From the NCBI RefSeq assembly GCF_046156175.1, contig NZ_JAYLVL010000001.1, positions 62,001 through 126,000 of the forward strand: a stretch of DNA of 64,000 nucleotides. Direction: 5' to 3'. Shown in pieces: positions 34,990-44,354 of the stretch. This DNA comes from Lacisediminihabitans sp046156175 (GTDB lineage Bacteria > Actinomycetota > Actinomycetes > Actinomycetales > Microbacteriaceae). The notes under the pieces are model-generated. The model searched no databases. It was given only the letters and a program-made list of their open reading frames with translations, and was not told the DNA's origin. The first letter of the stretch is position 1; each line of letters opens with the position of its first letter. The translations under genes and the position numbers were made by a program.

Positions 34990-36801
34990 GTGACTTCTGC
35001 GACCCCCTTCACCCCACCTGCCCCCGAAACCACCCGCCCCACACTGCAGGGCACGTTCGGAATGGTGGCCTCCACCCACTGGACCGCGACCGCCTCCGCC
35101 CAGGCGGTGCTGGAACGCGGGGGCAACGCCTTCGATGCCGCCGCAGCGGGGGCGTTCGTGCTCCACATCGTCGAACCGCACCTGAACGGGCCCGGCGGTG
35201 ATCTCGTGGGGATCTTCGCCACCGCCCTCCGCCCCTCCGAACCGGTGGTCCTGATGGGGCAAGGGCCAGCGCCGCGAAACGCGACGATCGAGCACTACCG
35301 CGCCGAGGGACTCGATCTGGTTCCCGGGGCCGGGGCACTCGCCGCAGCGGTGCCGGGTGCCGTCGACGCCTGGCTGCTGCTCCTCAGGGATCACGGCACG
35401 TGGGAGCTGGGCGAGGTGCTCGCCTTCGCCCGCGACTATGCCCGGGACGGGCATCCGCTTCTCGGCAGAGTGAGGTCGACCATCGCCGCGGTCTCCGAAC
35501 TCTTCGAGAGCCACTGGCCGAGCTCGGCTGCGCTCTGGATGCCCGATGGCCGGCTTCCCGGCAAGGACGAACTCTTCACCAATCGCGCCTACGCCGACAC
35601 CCTCGACCGTTTGGTGGCTGCCGGCAGCGACGCCGACTCCCGCGAGGCGCGCATCGATGCCGCTCGCCGGGCCTGGAGCAGCGGGTTCGTCGCCTCGGCC
35701 GCCGCACGATTCGCGCGCGAGCCGCACCGGCATTCCTCCGGCACCGATCACGCGGGCGTCATCGACGAACAGGACTTCGCGGACTTCCGAGCGAGCTACG
35801 AGCCGGCGACCACCCTCGAATTCCGCGGTGTCACGGTGGCGAAATCGGGAGCGTGGGGCCAGGGTCCTGCCCTACTCCAGTCCCTTGCCATTCTCGACGG
35901 GTTCGACGGCGCTCAGCTCGACCCCTCCACCGCCGTGGGCGCCCACACGATCATCGAGGCCCAGAAGCTCAGCCTCGCCGACCGGGAGGCCTACTACGGC
36001 GACGTGGAGGTGCCGCTCACGCACCTGCTCTCGGCGGAGTACGCGGCACAGCGACGCGCCCTCATCGCTGAGGGTGCCTCTCGCGAATTCCGCCCCGGAG
36101 TGGTTCCCGGCGTGACGGCATACCGGCCTCCCCTCCGCAGCGCCGTCGAGCGCGTCGAAATCACGGGGTTCGCCGGCAGCGGCGAACCGACGGTATCCCC
36201 CGCCGGGGTGACCGCCGGCGACACCTGCCACATCGATGTCGTTGATCGCTGGGGCAACATGATCTCGGTGACTCCCTCGGGAGGCTGGCTCCAGTCCTCC
36301 CCCACCATTCCCGAACTCGGTTTCTGCCTCGGTAGCCGCCTGCAGATGATGTGGCTCGACCCGGCCGCGCCCTCCGCCCTCGTGCCCGGTCGTCGCCCGC
36401 GCACCACCCTCACCCCCACGATGCTCTTTCGTGACGGTCATCCGATCGCCGCCCTGGGAACACCCGGAGGCGACCAGCAGGACCAGTGGCAGTTGCTCTA
36501 CCTCCTGCGCACCCTCGTCGGCGGCTACACGGCGCAGGAGGCGATCGATGCGCCGACGTTCCACACCACCTCCTTCCCCGAATCCTTCTGGCCGCGCACC
36601 TGGGAGCCGGCGGGCGCGGTCGTCGAAGGACGCCTGGGGGCGGCCGTCATCGACGAGCTTCGTCAGCGCGGGCACGCCGTCACCGTCTCGGGCGACTGGA
36701 GTCTCGGCAGGCTCTCGTCAGTGGGCAGAGATCCGGCCACCGGGCTGCTCACGGCCGCGGCCAACCCCCGTGGGGCGCAGGGCTACGCAGCGGGCCGGTG
36801 A
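34990..36801 (+). CDS. Gamma-glutamyltransferase family protein
   Basis: 603 residues from GTG 34990; TAGAAT at 34975-34980 precedes it by nine bases, which makes the TTG at 34981 unlikely. No signal peptide. Ntn-hydrolase organisation: large subunit with GGNAFDAAAAGAFVLHIVEPHLNGPGGD, then the self-cleavage site before T412 in GDTCHIDVVD, where the Thr becomes the N-terminal nucleophile; GNMISVTPSGGW follows. Classical GGTs have TTH at this point, so this belongs to a side branch with uncertain donor substrate. The last 19 bases overlap the convergent amidohydrolase gene. Confidence 0.87.
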   Translation: MTSATPFTPPAPETTRPTLQGTFGMVASTHWTATASAQAVLERGGNAFDAAAAGAFVLHIVEPHLNGPGGDLVGIFATALRPSEPVVLMGQGPAPRNATIEHYRAEGLDLVPGAGALAAAVPGAVDAWLLLLRDHGTWELGEVLAFARDYARDGHPLLGRVRSTIAAVSELFESHWPSSAALWMPDGRLPGKDELFTNRAYADTLDRLVAAGSDADSREARIDAARRAWSSGFVASAAARFAREPHRHSSGTDHAGVIDEQDFADFRASYEPATTLEFRGVTVAKSGAWGQGPALLQSLAILDGFDGAQLDPSTAVGAHTIIEAQKLSLADREAYYGDVEVPLTHLLSAEYAAQRRALIAEGASREFRPGVVPGVTAYRPPLRSAVERVEITGFAGSGEPTVSPAGVTAGDTCHIDVVDRWGNMISVTPSGGWLQSSPTIPELGFCLGSRLQMMWLDPAAPSALVPGRRPRTTLTPTMLFRDGHPIAALGTPGGDQQDQWQLLYLLRTLVGGYTAQEAIDAPTFHTTSFPESFWPRTWEPAGAVVEGRLGAAVIDELRQRGHAVTVSGDWSLGRLSSVGRDPATGLLTAAANPRGAQGYAAGR

Positions 36802-38024
36802 TTGCCGCCGCGCTCGACGGTGATACCGCGATGGGTTGTCTCGTCCCACTCGTAGACCGTCACCCCGCCGATGAGCACACGCTCGGCCCGGGAATTGATG
36901 TCGAGTGGATCACCGGACCACAGCACCACGTCCCCGTCCAGCCCCGGAGAAAGCGATCCGACCCGCGAATCTAGACCGAGGATCGACGCCGGATTCACGG
37001 TGAGTGCCTGGAGTGCGACATCCCGGGGCAGCCCCTCCTTCACCGCGAGCGAGGCCTGGTGCACGAGGAAGTTGATGGGCACTACCGGGTGGTCCGTGGT
37101 GATCGCCACGGTCACACCGGCCGCCGCGATCGTGGCAAGGTTGGCGATCGCGCGATCTTTCAACTCCACCTTCGATCGGGAGGTGAACATCGGGCCGAAG
37201 ATCACCGGGATACCGCGTTCGGCGAGGATGTCGGCGATCTTGTGGGCCTCGGTCCCATGATTGACCACGAGCCGGTACCCGAACTCGTCGGCGAGGCGGA
37301 TGGCGGTGGCGAGGTCGTCATGACGGTGCGTGTGCTGGTCCCAGGCCAGCTCCCCGTCGAGTACGCGGGCGAGCGTGTCGAGCCAGAGGTCCTTCTTGAA
37401 GGGTTCACCGTTGTCGGCGGCGTTGGCGCGCTGGGCGGCATAGAACCGGGCGTCCTCGAAGGCCTGGCGGATCACCAGGGCCACGCCCATGCGGGTGGCC
37501 GGCGTCTTGTCTTTGTGGCCGTATACCCGCTTCGGGTTCTCGCCCAGTGCCGACTTCACGCTCACGGAGTCGCTGATCACCTGTTCGTCGATCGTGCGAC
37601 CACCCCAGGTCTTCATGGCGACGGTCTGGCCGCCGATCGGGTTACCGCTGCCGGGCTTGACGACAACGCTGGTGATGCCGCCGCTGAGGGCGTCCCGGAA
37701 GCCCTCGTCCTCGATGTCGATGGCATCGATCGCCCGCGCCGCAGCCATGTTGGGATTGGTCATCTCGTTGGTGTCGTTGCCCGCCGGACCGTTCGCCTCC
37801 TCGTGGATCCCGACATGCCCGTGCGATTCGATGAAGCCGGGCAACACCCAGGTGCCATCGGCGGGGATGATCACCGCGTCCTTCGGAATGCGCACGTGCG
37901 CACCGACCTCGATGATCACGCCATCTTCAATGAGTACCGTGCCGTTCTCGATCGGGTCGGATGAGACGGGCACGACATAGCCGCCGGTGATGGCGACGAC
38001 GGTGCTGGGTCGAGAAGGAGTCAT
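36783..38024 (-). CDS. Amidohydrolase (imidazolonepropionase-like)
   Basis: 413 residues. Metal-dependent hydrolase fold: LPGFIESHGHVGI, where SHGHV carries the first two His; VVNHGTEAHK with later ligands; and TTDHPVVP with the catalytic Asp. N- and C-terminal beta segments make the composite sandwich (GLDGDVVLWSGDP, VLIGGVTVY). Similar proteins hydrolyse N-acyl or cyclic amide bonds; substrate unknown. TAGCGT (38031-38036) ends six bases before ATG and overlaps the stop codon of the upstream gene. Confidence 0.87.
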   Translation of the reverse strand: MTPSRPSTVVAITGGYVVPVSSDPIENGTVLIEDGVIIEVGAHVRIPKDAVIIPADGTWVLPGFIESHGHVGIHEEANGPAGNDTNEMTNPNMAAARAIDAIDIEDEGFRDALSGGITSVVVKPGSGNPIGGQTVAMKTWGGRTIDEQVISDSVSVKSALGENPKRVYGHKDKTPATRMGVALVIRQAFEDARFYAAQRANAADNGEPFKKDLWLDTLARVLDGELAWDQHTHRHDDLATAIRLADEFGYRLVVNHGTEAHKIADILAERGIPVIFGPMFTSRSKVELKDRAIANLATIAAAGVTVAITTDHPVVPINFLVHQASLAVKEGLPRDVALQALTVNPASILGLDSRVGSLSPGLDGDVVLWSGDPLDINSRAERVLIGGVTVYEWDETTHRGITVERGGNHRPAA

Positions 38025-38033
38025 GCCTCCACG

Positions 38034-38861
38034 CTAACCCGCGAGTGCCTCTTCGATGCTGCGCGCAGGACGTCCGGTGACGCGCTCGACATGGTCCGTG
38101 ACCCGTTCGGTCTCGCCATCGGCGATGGCCGTGTACGTGCTGACCCAGGCATCGAGCTGCCACTGTTCCGCCCCATAGTGGGACCGCGATTCGTAGGCCT
38201 CCGGCAGCGTCTCGGCGGCATACCTGAGGTCTCGTCCGATGGCGGCACCCGCGCGGGTGGCGACCTCGTCGAGAGTGAGCGCTTCGGGTCCGGTCAACTC
38301 GTACGTGACTCCGGCGTGGTCATCGGGGGCGCGAAGGATTCGGGTGGCGACGTCAGCGACATCGGCCCGGGCCACCGCCGACACCCGACCCTCTCCGGCC
38401 GGCCCGCGGATGACTCCGGAATCATCTGCGAAGAACGGAAGCAGGTCGGAATAGAAGTTGTCCCGCAGAAGTGTGAACTGCATTCCACTTCCGCGGATCG
38501 CCGTTTCGGCGTCGGCGTGATCGCGCCCGAGGGTGAAGACGGCCTGGGGGTCGGCGCCGAAGAACGAGGTGTAGACGATGTGGTGCACTCCGGCGGCGGC
38601 CGCGGCCTCGATGAAGGTGCGGTGCTGCACGCGCCGGAACTTCGACTCGGCGGCGGAGACCATGAACAGCACGTCGATGCCCTCGAGAGCGCGCACCGCG
38701 TTCGAGGCGTCCCCGTAGTCGGTCACCACCACCGGCGATCCGGCGATCGACGGAGCCTTCGCGGCATCCCGAACTACGAGCGTAGGGGTGAGATCGGCGA
38801 GCTGTCGGGCCACGAGGCCGCCGACATGCCCGGTGGAACCGGTGATCGCGATGACTGTCAT
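38034..38861 (-). CDS. NmrA-like NAD(P)-binding reductase
   Basis: 275 residues, atypical SDR/NmrA fold: ITGSTGHVGGLVARQL at the N-terminus is the dinucleotide-binding loop; VYTSFFGADPQAVFT is characteristic of quinone-reductase-like members (QorB type). No YxxxK catalytic pair expected in this group. TAGCGT (38868-38873) ends six bases before ATG; this promoter is almost identical to that of the amidohydrolase gene downstream (TAGCGTGGAGG in both). Confidence 0.85.
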   Translation of the reverse strand: MTVIAITGSTGHVGGLVARQLADLTPTLVVRDAAKAPSIAGSPVVVTDYGDASNAVRALEGIDVLFMVSAAESKFRRVQHRTFIEAAAAAGVHHIVYTSFFGADPQAVFTLGRDHADAETAIRGSGMQFTLLRDNFYSDLLPFFADDSGVIRGPAGEGRVSAVARADVADVATRILRAPDDHAGVTYELTGPEALTLDEVATRAGAAIGRDLRYAAETLPEAYESRSHYGAEQWQLDAWVSTYTAIADGETERVTDHVERVTGRPARSIEEALAG

Positions 38862-38926
38862 CCCTCCACGCTAACCAGCGAATGTGGGAGTAGCCTCCCG
38901 GTTTCGCGTCTGAGGGAGAGGCCGGC

Positions 38927-39778
38927 TCAGCGGCTGCTGACGCTCGCAAATGTGCGGATCGCGAGCGGCACGAAGACAACCAAAAGCACGATTATGCCGA
39001 TCAACACCGTGATTTCGGGATTCTGCTGCGCCCAGTTGTCGGCGACCGGCGAACCGGGCGGGGTGTTGCCGAAGAGGTTGCGCACCGCCGAAACGAGCGC
39101 CGACACCGGGTTGAACTCCGCGAATACCCGCAAGGGTGGCGGCAGAGTATCGCTGGGAACAAACGCGTTCGAGATGAAAGTGAGGGGGAACAGGATCAGG
39201 AACGACACGTTGTTGATGACCTCTGGACTCCGCACGCTCATTCCGATGAAGGCCATCACCCAGGAGAACGCGTAGGCGAACAGCAAGAGCAGTGCGACGG
39301 CGCCGAGTGCCTCGAGGAAGCTCGATCGGATGCGCCACCCCACGATGAATCCGGTGGTCATCATCACGACGAGGGACACGGCATTGATGAACAGGTCGCC
39401 GTTCGTGCGCCCGATCAGCACGGCGGAGGGGCTCATCGGCAACGTGCGGAACCGGTCGATGATTCCGTCTTTCAGATCCTGGGCCATCGCCGAACCCGAA
39501 TAGGTGGATCCGAACACGATGGTCTGGGCGAAGATGCCCGCCATGATGAATTCCTTGTAGCTGCTGCCGGGAATGTTTATGACGCCCGCGTAGACGTAGG
39601 TGAAGAGCAGCACGAACATGATCGGCTGGAGCGTCGTGAAGACGAGGATGTCGGGCACGCGCTTGATCTTTATCAGGTTGCGGCGGGTCGTTATCCAGCC
39701 GTCGGAGAACCAGTGGGAGACGGCCGAGCGCGTTCCCGTGCTCGTGCCCGGCGGGGCGGTGCGCTCTGCGGTGGTCAT
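38927..39778 (-). CDS. ABC-2 transporter permease (DrrB-like)
   Basis: 283 residues with six membrane segments in ABC-2 arrangement (about 45-70, 85-105, 135-165, 170-195, 200-215, 255-275); the first loop contains QDLKDGIIDRFRTLPMSPSAVLIGR, a DrrB/NodJ-type signature. The start ATG overlaps the stop of the ATPase gene (ATGA), so the two are translationally coupled and form one exporter. Such pairs export hydrophobic drugs or lipids. Confidence 0.9.
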   Translation of the reverse strand: MTTAERTAPPGTSTGTRSAVSHWFSDGWITTRRNLIKIKRVPDILVFTTLQPIMFVLLFTYVYAGVINIPGSSYKEFIMAGIFAQTIVFGSTYSGSAMAQDLKDGIIDRFRTLPMSPSAVLIGRTNGDLFINAVSLVVMMTTGFIVGWRIRSSFLEALGAVALLLLFAYAFSWVMAFIGMSVRSPEVINNVSFLILFPLTFISNAFVPSDTLPPPLRVFAEFNPVSALVSAVRNLFGNTPPGSPVADNWAQQNPEITVLIGIIVLLVVFVPLAIRTFASVSSR

Positions 39779-40824
39779 GATCGGCTGTCCTCGCTCTCTG
39801 CGGCACGGTTCTTCTCGGCACTTTCCTTCTCTGCGCGTTTCTTCCTGCTCGGGGCGACATCCGCCGCCTCGACAGTGGCGGAGTGGCCGGTGAGCCGCAG
39901 GAAGACGTCGTCGAGGGTCGGACGCCGCATCCCGGCATCGAACAACCGGATGTCGCGACTGCCGAGCTCGGCGAGGATCGACTGAAGCGCGACGGGCGCG
40001 TCCGAAGCGTTCACCGAGAGTTCGCGGCCCTCCGCTGTCGTTACCGGCTCGGAATCGCCGAAGCGACGCAGCACCCCCACGGTCGCCTCGCTGTCGCCAG
40101 GGTCGACCAGGGTTATCTCGACCCGTTGACCCCCGATCGACGCCTTCAGCTCGTCGGAGGTGCCTTTCGCGATGACCTTGCCGTCGTCGATCACCGAGAT
40201 GCTGTCTGCCAGCTGGTCGGCTTCTTCCAGGTATTGGGTCGTGAGCAGCACCGTCGTGCCCTGACCGACCAGGCTGTTGATGATGTCCCACATGCCCAGG
40301 CGGCTTCGTGGATCGAGCCCCGTGGTCGGTTCGTCGAGGAACAACACCTTCGGTCGGGTCACTAGGGCGCCTGCAAGATCGATCCGTCGACGCATGCCTC
40401 CCGAGAAGCCCTTCACCGGACGATTCTTCGCCTCTTCGAGGTCGAACAGGGTGATGAGCTCCTGGGCGCGGATCCGGGACTGGGCTGCTCCGAGGTGATA
40501 GAGACGGCCGACCATATCGAGATTCTCGAACCCGGTGAGGTTTTCATCGACGGCGGCATACTGGCCGGAGACACCGATGATCGGGCGGATGCGCTCGGGC
40601 TGGGTGAGCACGTCGATGCCGTCGATGCGCGCGCTGCCCGCCGTGGGACGGGTGAGCGTGGTGAGGACCTTCACCGTGGTGGTCTTGCCCGCACCGTTCG
40701 GCCCGAGGAGGGCGGTGACGGTGCCCTGAGGAACGGCGAGATCCAGCCCGTCGAGCGCGTGGACGGGACCGGCACCCTTGGGGGTGTAGGTCTTCGTCAG
40801 GCCTGTCGCTTCGATGAACGCCAT
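39775..40824 (-). CDS. ABC transporter ATP-binding protein (DrrA-like)
   Basis: 349 residues from ATG 40824. Walker A GPNGAGKTT, signature FSGGMRRRIDLA, Walker B VLFLDEPTTGLDP, and the DrrA-type C-terminal domain with LDDVFLRLTG, then a charged Lys/Glu-rich tail (about 320-349). Pairs with the permease downstream. TACCCT (40831-40836) ends six bases before ATG. Daunorubicin-resistance ATPases define the family; the substrate here is unknown. Confidence 0.92.
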   Translation of the reverse strand: MAFIEATGLTKTYTPKGAGPVHALDGLDLAVPQGTVTALLGPNGAGKTTTVKVLTTLTRPTAGSARIDGIDVLTQPERIRPIIGVSGQYAAVDENLTGFENLDMVGRLYHLGAAQSRIRAQELITLFDLEEAKNRPVKGFSGGMRRRIDLAGALVTRPKVLFLDEPTTGLDPRSRLGMWDIINSLVGQGTTVLLTTQYLEEADQLADSISVIDDGKVIAKGTSDELKASIGGQRVEITLVDPGDSEATVGVLRRFGDSEPVTTAEGRELSVNASDAPVALQSILAELGSRDIRLFDAGMRRPTLDDVFLRLTGHSATVEAADVAPSRKKRAEKESAEKNRAAESEDSRS

Positions 40825-40887
40825 GGGCCGAGGGTAGCGATTGCCAGTGACACCGGGCAATGGTCCCCGGCAGGGCTCGCAGGAGGC

Positions 40888-42129
40888 TCAGTGAGCCGAG
40901 CGCTTCTTCTTCGACACGTCGACCTGGAGTTCCGTCTGCACTTTCAGTGCGAGATCGCGAAGCAGGGCGGCATCCGCCCGGGAGAATTTGCGCGGCTTCG
41001 AGTCGATGAGGCACAGCGCGCCGACCCGCTGGCCCTCCGCCTCGAGCGCCACCCCCGCGTAGAACCGGATACCCGCATACCCCGTCACGAACGGATGCCT
41101 CTTGAAGACCGGGTCCACCGCAGTGTCCTCGATGGTGAACTGGTCGGTGCGGGTGATCGTGGTGTTGCAGAACGCGAGCTCGCGCGGCACATCGACCCGA
41201 TCCATGCCAACGGCGGACTTCATCCACTGGCGATCGTTGTCGATGAGGGTGATGGCAACGATGTCGGTCCCGAAGGCGGCCTTGGCCTGCGCGACTATCG
41301 AGTCGAAGCGCTCCTCCGTCTCGGTGTCGAGGATGCCGAGAGCATCGAGGGCAGCCTGCCGCGCCGCCTCGTTGCGGCGGATGAAACGAGTGGCGCTGAC
41401 CGCCGGCACGAAGCTCGCGACGATCGGCGGTGCGATGATGGCCGCCCATTCCTCATAGGTCTCGCTCGTCGCATTGACCTCGGAATTGGTGAGAGCGGCG
41501 ATCTGCTCCGCCCGAGGGGGGTCCGGTGCGAAGGGGATGAATGCGGCTCGGGGATGCCGGGCTACGACCCGTTGTGTCGCCGCGTTCAGCAGAGCGGCCC
41601 GGCGCTCGGTCGGCCGGAGGACGACCCCCGGCAGGCGGGCGATCAGACCGGCATTCGGCACCGCGACCACGAACACGAGCAGGCTCGCCGGTGTGTTCGT
41701 CTCGAGGAAGCGGAACACCTTCTCCAGCCCCCGCGACCAGACCGCAACGGACGAGAGCCGCAGAGCTTCGTTCACGCCGATGGTCATCACTATCGCGTCC
41801 TGGGCGCCGAGATCGCGCCTGGCGAGTTCACGCAGGCAGCTCGCTGCGGTGAGATTCGCATCGGCGATGATCTCGATCACCGTTCCGTGGTTCGTGCTGT
41901 CGGAGATCGCCCGCGCGAGATGTCCCGCGATCGACCGGTCGTAGGAGGAGACCCCGTAGCCGACCGAGAGGGCGTTGCCGATGAGGATCACGCGATCGGG
42001 ATCGACCCCGAGCGTCTGCACCTGCGGATCATCGAGCGGTCTCGAGAGGTTCTTCCACCTCTCGCTAACGGAGAGCAGCCAGCCCAGAATGATGGGTCGC
42101 ATGAAGAAATCGGAAATATTCCCCACCAT
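40888..42129 (-). CDS. SGNH-hydrolase-like domain fused to GAF domain, probable pseudoenzyme
   Basis: 413 residues. Residues about 45-225 follow the SGNH/GDSL fold: strand VILIGNALSVGYG, a later IVMTIGVNEAL strand in the position of GxND, and a C-terminal helix. But the nucleophile motif GDS is G51-N52-A53, so the serine is Ala, and no DxxH is found before the final helix (ATSETYEEWA). Residues about 250-405 are a GAF domain with a FCNTTI-type and LCLIDSKPRKFS core. It may be a sensor whose hydrolase-like half binds but does not cleave. ATG at 42129 has GGGGG five bases upstream. Confidence 0.72.
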   Translation of the reverse strand: MVGNISDFFMRPIILGWLLSVSERWKNLSRPLDDPQVQTLGVDPDRVILIGNALSVGYGVSSYDRSIAGHLARAISDSTNHGTVIEIIADANLTAASCLRELARRDLGAQDAIVMTIGVNEALRLSSVAVWSRGLEKVFRFLETNTPASLLVFVVAVPNAGLIARLPGVVLRPTERRAALLNAATQRVVARHPRAAFIPFAPDPPRAEQIAALTNSEVNATSETYEEWAAIIAPPIVASFVPAVSATRFIRRNEAARQAALDALGILDTETEERFDSIVAQAKAAFGTDIVAITLIDNDRQWMKSAVGMDRVDVPRELAFCNTTITRTDQFTIEDTAVDPVFKRHPFVTGYAGIRFYAGVALEAEGQRVGALCLIDSKPRKFSRADAALLRDLALKVQTELQVDVSKKKRSAH

Positions 42130-42218
42130 AGTGGCCCCCAGAACTGCGAAAATTCCCCTGCGTGACGCTGTCGGACGAGCGGGTCTCCGCTCACGAGTGC
42201 CTCTCCGGCAGCCTACGC

Positions 42219-43823
42219 TTAGCGGCCCTCGGCGGCGGCAGGAACCCGGGGTGGCGCCAGAGCGGTCAGCAATGCACCGCCGTCGGGAACGCCGAGACCC
42301 GTGCAGGCATCCCATCCCGGTCCGGCGGCGAAAGCACCGTTGTTCCCCGCCGTGATGTCGCGGAACCCGTTCTCGTGAGCCACGACCGAGGCGAGCTCGT
42401 AGAGTCGCGGATGCATGAGTCCGAATGGCGCCCCGGAGGCCTGGGCGAGGCGCGCCACCAGCGCCGCCCACAACGGGGCGACCGCGCTCGTGCCGCCGTA
42501 GATCTTCTTCTCGCCATCAACCAGAACCTCGTAACCAGTGCTCGGGTCGGCCACTGCTGCGACATCCGGCACCCCGCGTCCGGCGGTACCGCGGGATGAT
42601 GCCGGCACGCCCGCGCTCTTCTGCCAGCTCGGGAGTGCGAAGACGTCGCTCACGCCTCCCCCGGTCGCTCCGGCGCCCGCACCGTTGTTCCAGACGGTCT
42701 CCGACGTCACTCGTCCAGAAGAGGCCCGCAGGCTCGTGCCGCCGCAGGCGAGGACATGGGGACTGGATGCCGGGAAGTCGGCATGGTTTCGCCCATCGGC
42801 AGCCCCGTCTGAGCTCCCGTTGTCTCCCGCCGCGGCGGTGACGGTGATGCCGAGGCTGGCGGCATCGACGAAGGCCTGGTCGAGGGCGTGCCGTGCCTGG
42901 GCGGTCCAGGCGTCTTCGCTCTGGCCCCAGCTGATGCTGATCGCGGTGGGTGTGATCGCCGCGTGAGTGGCCTCGCTCACCGCGTCAACGAAACCGGCGT
43001 CGGTGTTGGGGGCGAAGTAGACCACGATGTCCGCGCCGGGACTCAGTGCGCCGGCCACTTCGATGTCGAGCAGCACCTCGCCGTCCGCCCCGGCAGCGTC
43101 GGCCCCCGGCACGTTCCGCGCCCCATCGACGCCGACCGCTGCCACCTTCGGCCCGGTGATGCCGAGGCTGGCGAAGTAGGCGTCCAGTTCGGTCTGAGCG
43201 TAGCCGCCGCCCAGTTCGATGATCGCGATCGTCTGGCCCGTGCCATCGAACTGCGGGGGAAAGTTGTAGATCTCGGCGAGATCGAGGGGCGTGTAGCTCA
43301 CCGTCACCGCGCGAGCCTGCGCCACCCGGAACTCGGCGCGCGCCTGGGGGCGGTCATCCAGTCCGAGCACCGCGGTGACGATGCCGTCGAGAACGGCCGG
43401 CACCATCAGCATTCCGCTGCGGTTACGGTGATGCACCTCGGCGCCATCGCTCGCCCGGCTCGTGACCGATTCGAGATGGGTGCCGAATACACGCCCGAGG
43501 GTGATCGCCGAGCCGGAGATCCGAATTCGGCGGGAGGCGAGGTCCGATGACACCACCTGGATTCCGAGGCCCTCGAGAGTCGTCGTGACGGTCTCGACGT
43601 CCGCGGCATCCGCACCCATCTTGGCCTCGAATTCCTCGCGACCCAGACGAACCGAGGGATCGAAACTCGCCCCGGCCCGTCGCCGCAGCACCACTGTCAC
43701 CTCGATGTCCGTGCCCTCTCGCGAGGGTACGGCGGCCGGCGCGATCACGTCAGCCGACTGGCGGTTGCTTCCCGGGAGCGGAACCAGGGGCAGGTCGGGG
43801 GGAGTATCTGAGTGTTCGGACAT
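42219..43823 (-). CDS. S53 family (sedolisin/kumamolisin-like) peptidase
   Basis: 534 residues. Pro-domain at about 40-165 (Pro-kumamolisin activation), then the catalytic domain: E249 and D253 in GEVLLDIEVAG, D334 in AAGDNGSSDG, S446 in GGTSAVAP. A calcium-binding loop is expected near the end (FRDITAGNNGAF). These are acid-active serine-carboxyl proteases, usually secreted; I see no classical signal peptide, as in kumamolisin. Upstream are two GTCTACCG direct repeats. Confidence 0.9.
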   Translation of the reverse strand: MSEHSDTPPDLPLVPLPGSNRQSADVIAPAAVPSREGTDIEVTVVLRRRAGASFDPSVRLGREEFEAKMGADAADVETVTTTLEGLGIQVVSSDLASRRIRISGSAITLGRVFGTHLESVTSRASDGAEVHHRNRSGMLMVPAVLDGIVTAVLGLDDRPQARAEFRVAQARAVTVSYTPLDLAEIYNFPPQFDGTGQTIAIIELGGGYAQTELDAYFASLGITGPKVAAVGVDGARNVPGADAAGADGEVLLDIEVAGALSPGADIVVYFAPNTDAGFVDAVSEATHAAITPTAISISWGQSEDAWTAQARHALDQAFVDAASLGITVTAAAGDNGSSDGAADGRNHADFPASSPHVLACGGTSLRASSGRVTSETVWNNGAGAGATGGGVSDVFALPSWQKSAGVPASSRGTAGRGVPDVAAVADPSTGYEVLVDGEKKIYGGTSAVAPLWAALVARLAQASGAPFGLMHPRLYELASVVAHENGFRDITAGNNGAFAAGPGWDACTGLGVPDGGALLTALAPPRVPAAAEGR

Positions 43824-43830
43824 GGTTACG

Positions 43831-43850
43831 GTCTACCGGTACGTCTACCG
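43831..43850. repeat. Direct repeat in the S53 protease promoter region
   Basis: GTCTACCG at 43831-43838 and again at 43843-43850, 12 bases apart, just upstream of the protease ATG. On the coding strand the proximal copy overlaps TAGACC, which ends six bases before the start codon. Could be an operator pair or a duplicated promoter. Confidence 0.4.
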
Positions 43851-43886
43851 AGAATCAAGATGCGTCGGCAAGCTCGCAGTCGTGGC

Positions 43887-44342
43887 TCAGTTGCTCACGT
43901 CGCCGCGCCAGGCGCCCTGTTCGCTGCCCTGCTCCTCGATGAACTTCTTGAAGTTCTTCAGGTCGCCCTTGACGCTTGCGTCATCGATGCCCAGCGCGGC
44001 GCCTGCCTTCTCGACCAGGCCCTCCGGCTCCCAGTCCAACTGCACGGTGACGCGACTGGTGCTGTCGTTGAGCTTGTGGAAAGTGACCACGCCGGCCTGC
44101 GTGACGTCTCCCCCGGTGCTCTTCCAGGCCACCCGCTCGTCGGGGTGCTGCTCCGTGATCTCGGCGTCGAACTGGCGTTCCACGCCTGCCACCTTCACGA
44201 CCCAGTGGTTGTGGGTGTCGTCGATCTGGGAGATGGACTCGACGAAGCTGAGGAAGTGCGGGAAGGATTCGAACTGGGTCCACTGGTTGTAGGCGGTGGT
44301 GACGGGAACATCCACGTCGATGGTTTGGATGACCTGGGACAT
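43887..44342 (-). CDS. SRPBCC (START-like) family protein
   Basis: 151 residues. Polyketide-cyclase/dehydrase-type START fold: QTIDVDVPVTTAYNQWTQFESFPHF at the N-terminus, a curved sheet (HWVVKVAGVERQFDAEI, RVAWKSTGG) and a long C-terminal helix (DLKNFKKFIEEQG). Binds hydrophobic ligands in known members; ligand here unknown. RBS AAGGAGA about seven bases upstream of ATG 44342. Its leader contains two 11-base direct repeats. Confidence 0.85.
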   Translation of the reverse strand: MSQVIQTIDVDVPVTTAYNQWTQFESFPHFLSFVESISQIDDTHNHWVVKVAGVERQFDAEITEQHPDERVAWKSTGGDVTQAGVVTFHKLNDSTSRVTVQLDWEPEGLVEKAGAALGIDDASVKGDLKNFKKFIEEQGSEQGAWRGDVSN

Positions 44343-44354
44343 TGTTTTCTCCTT

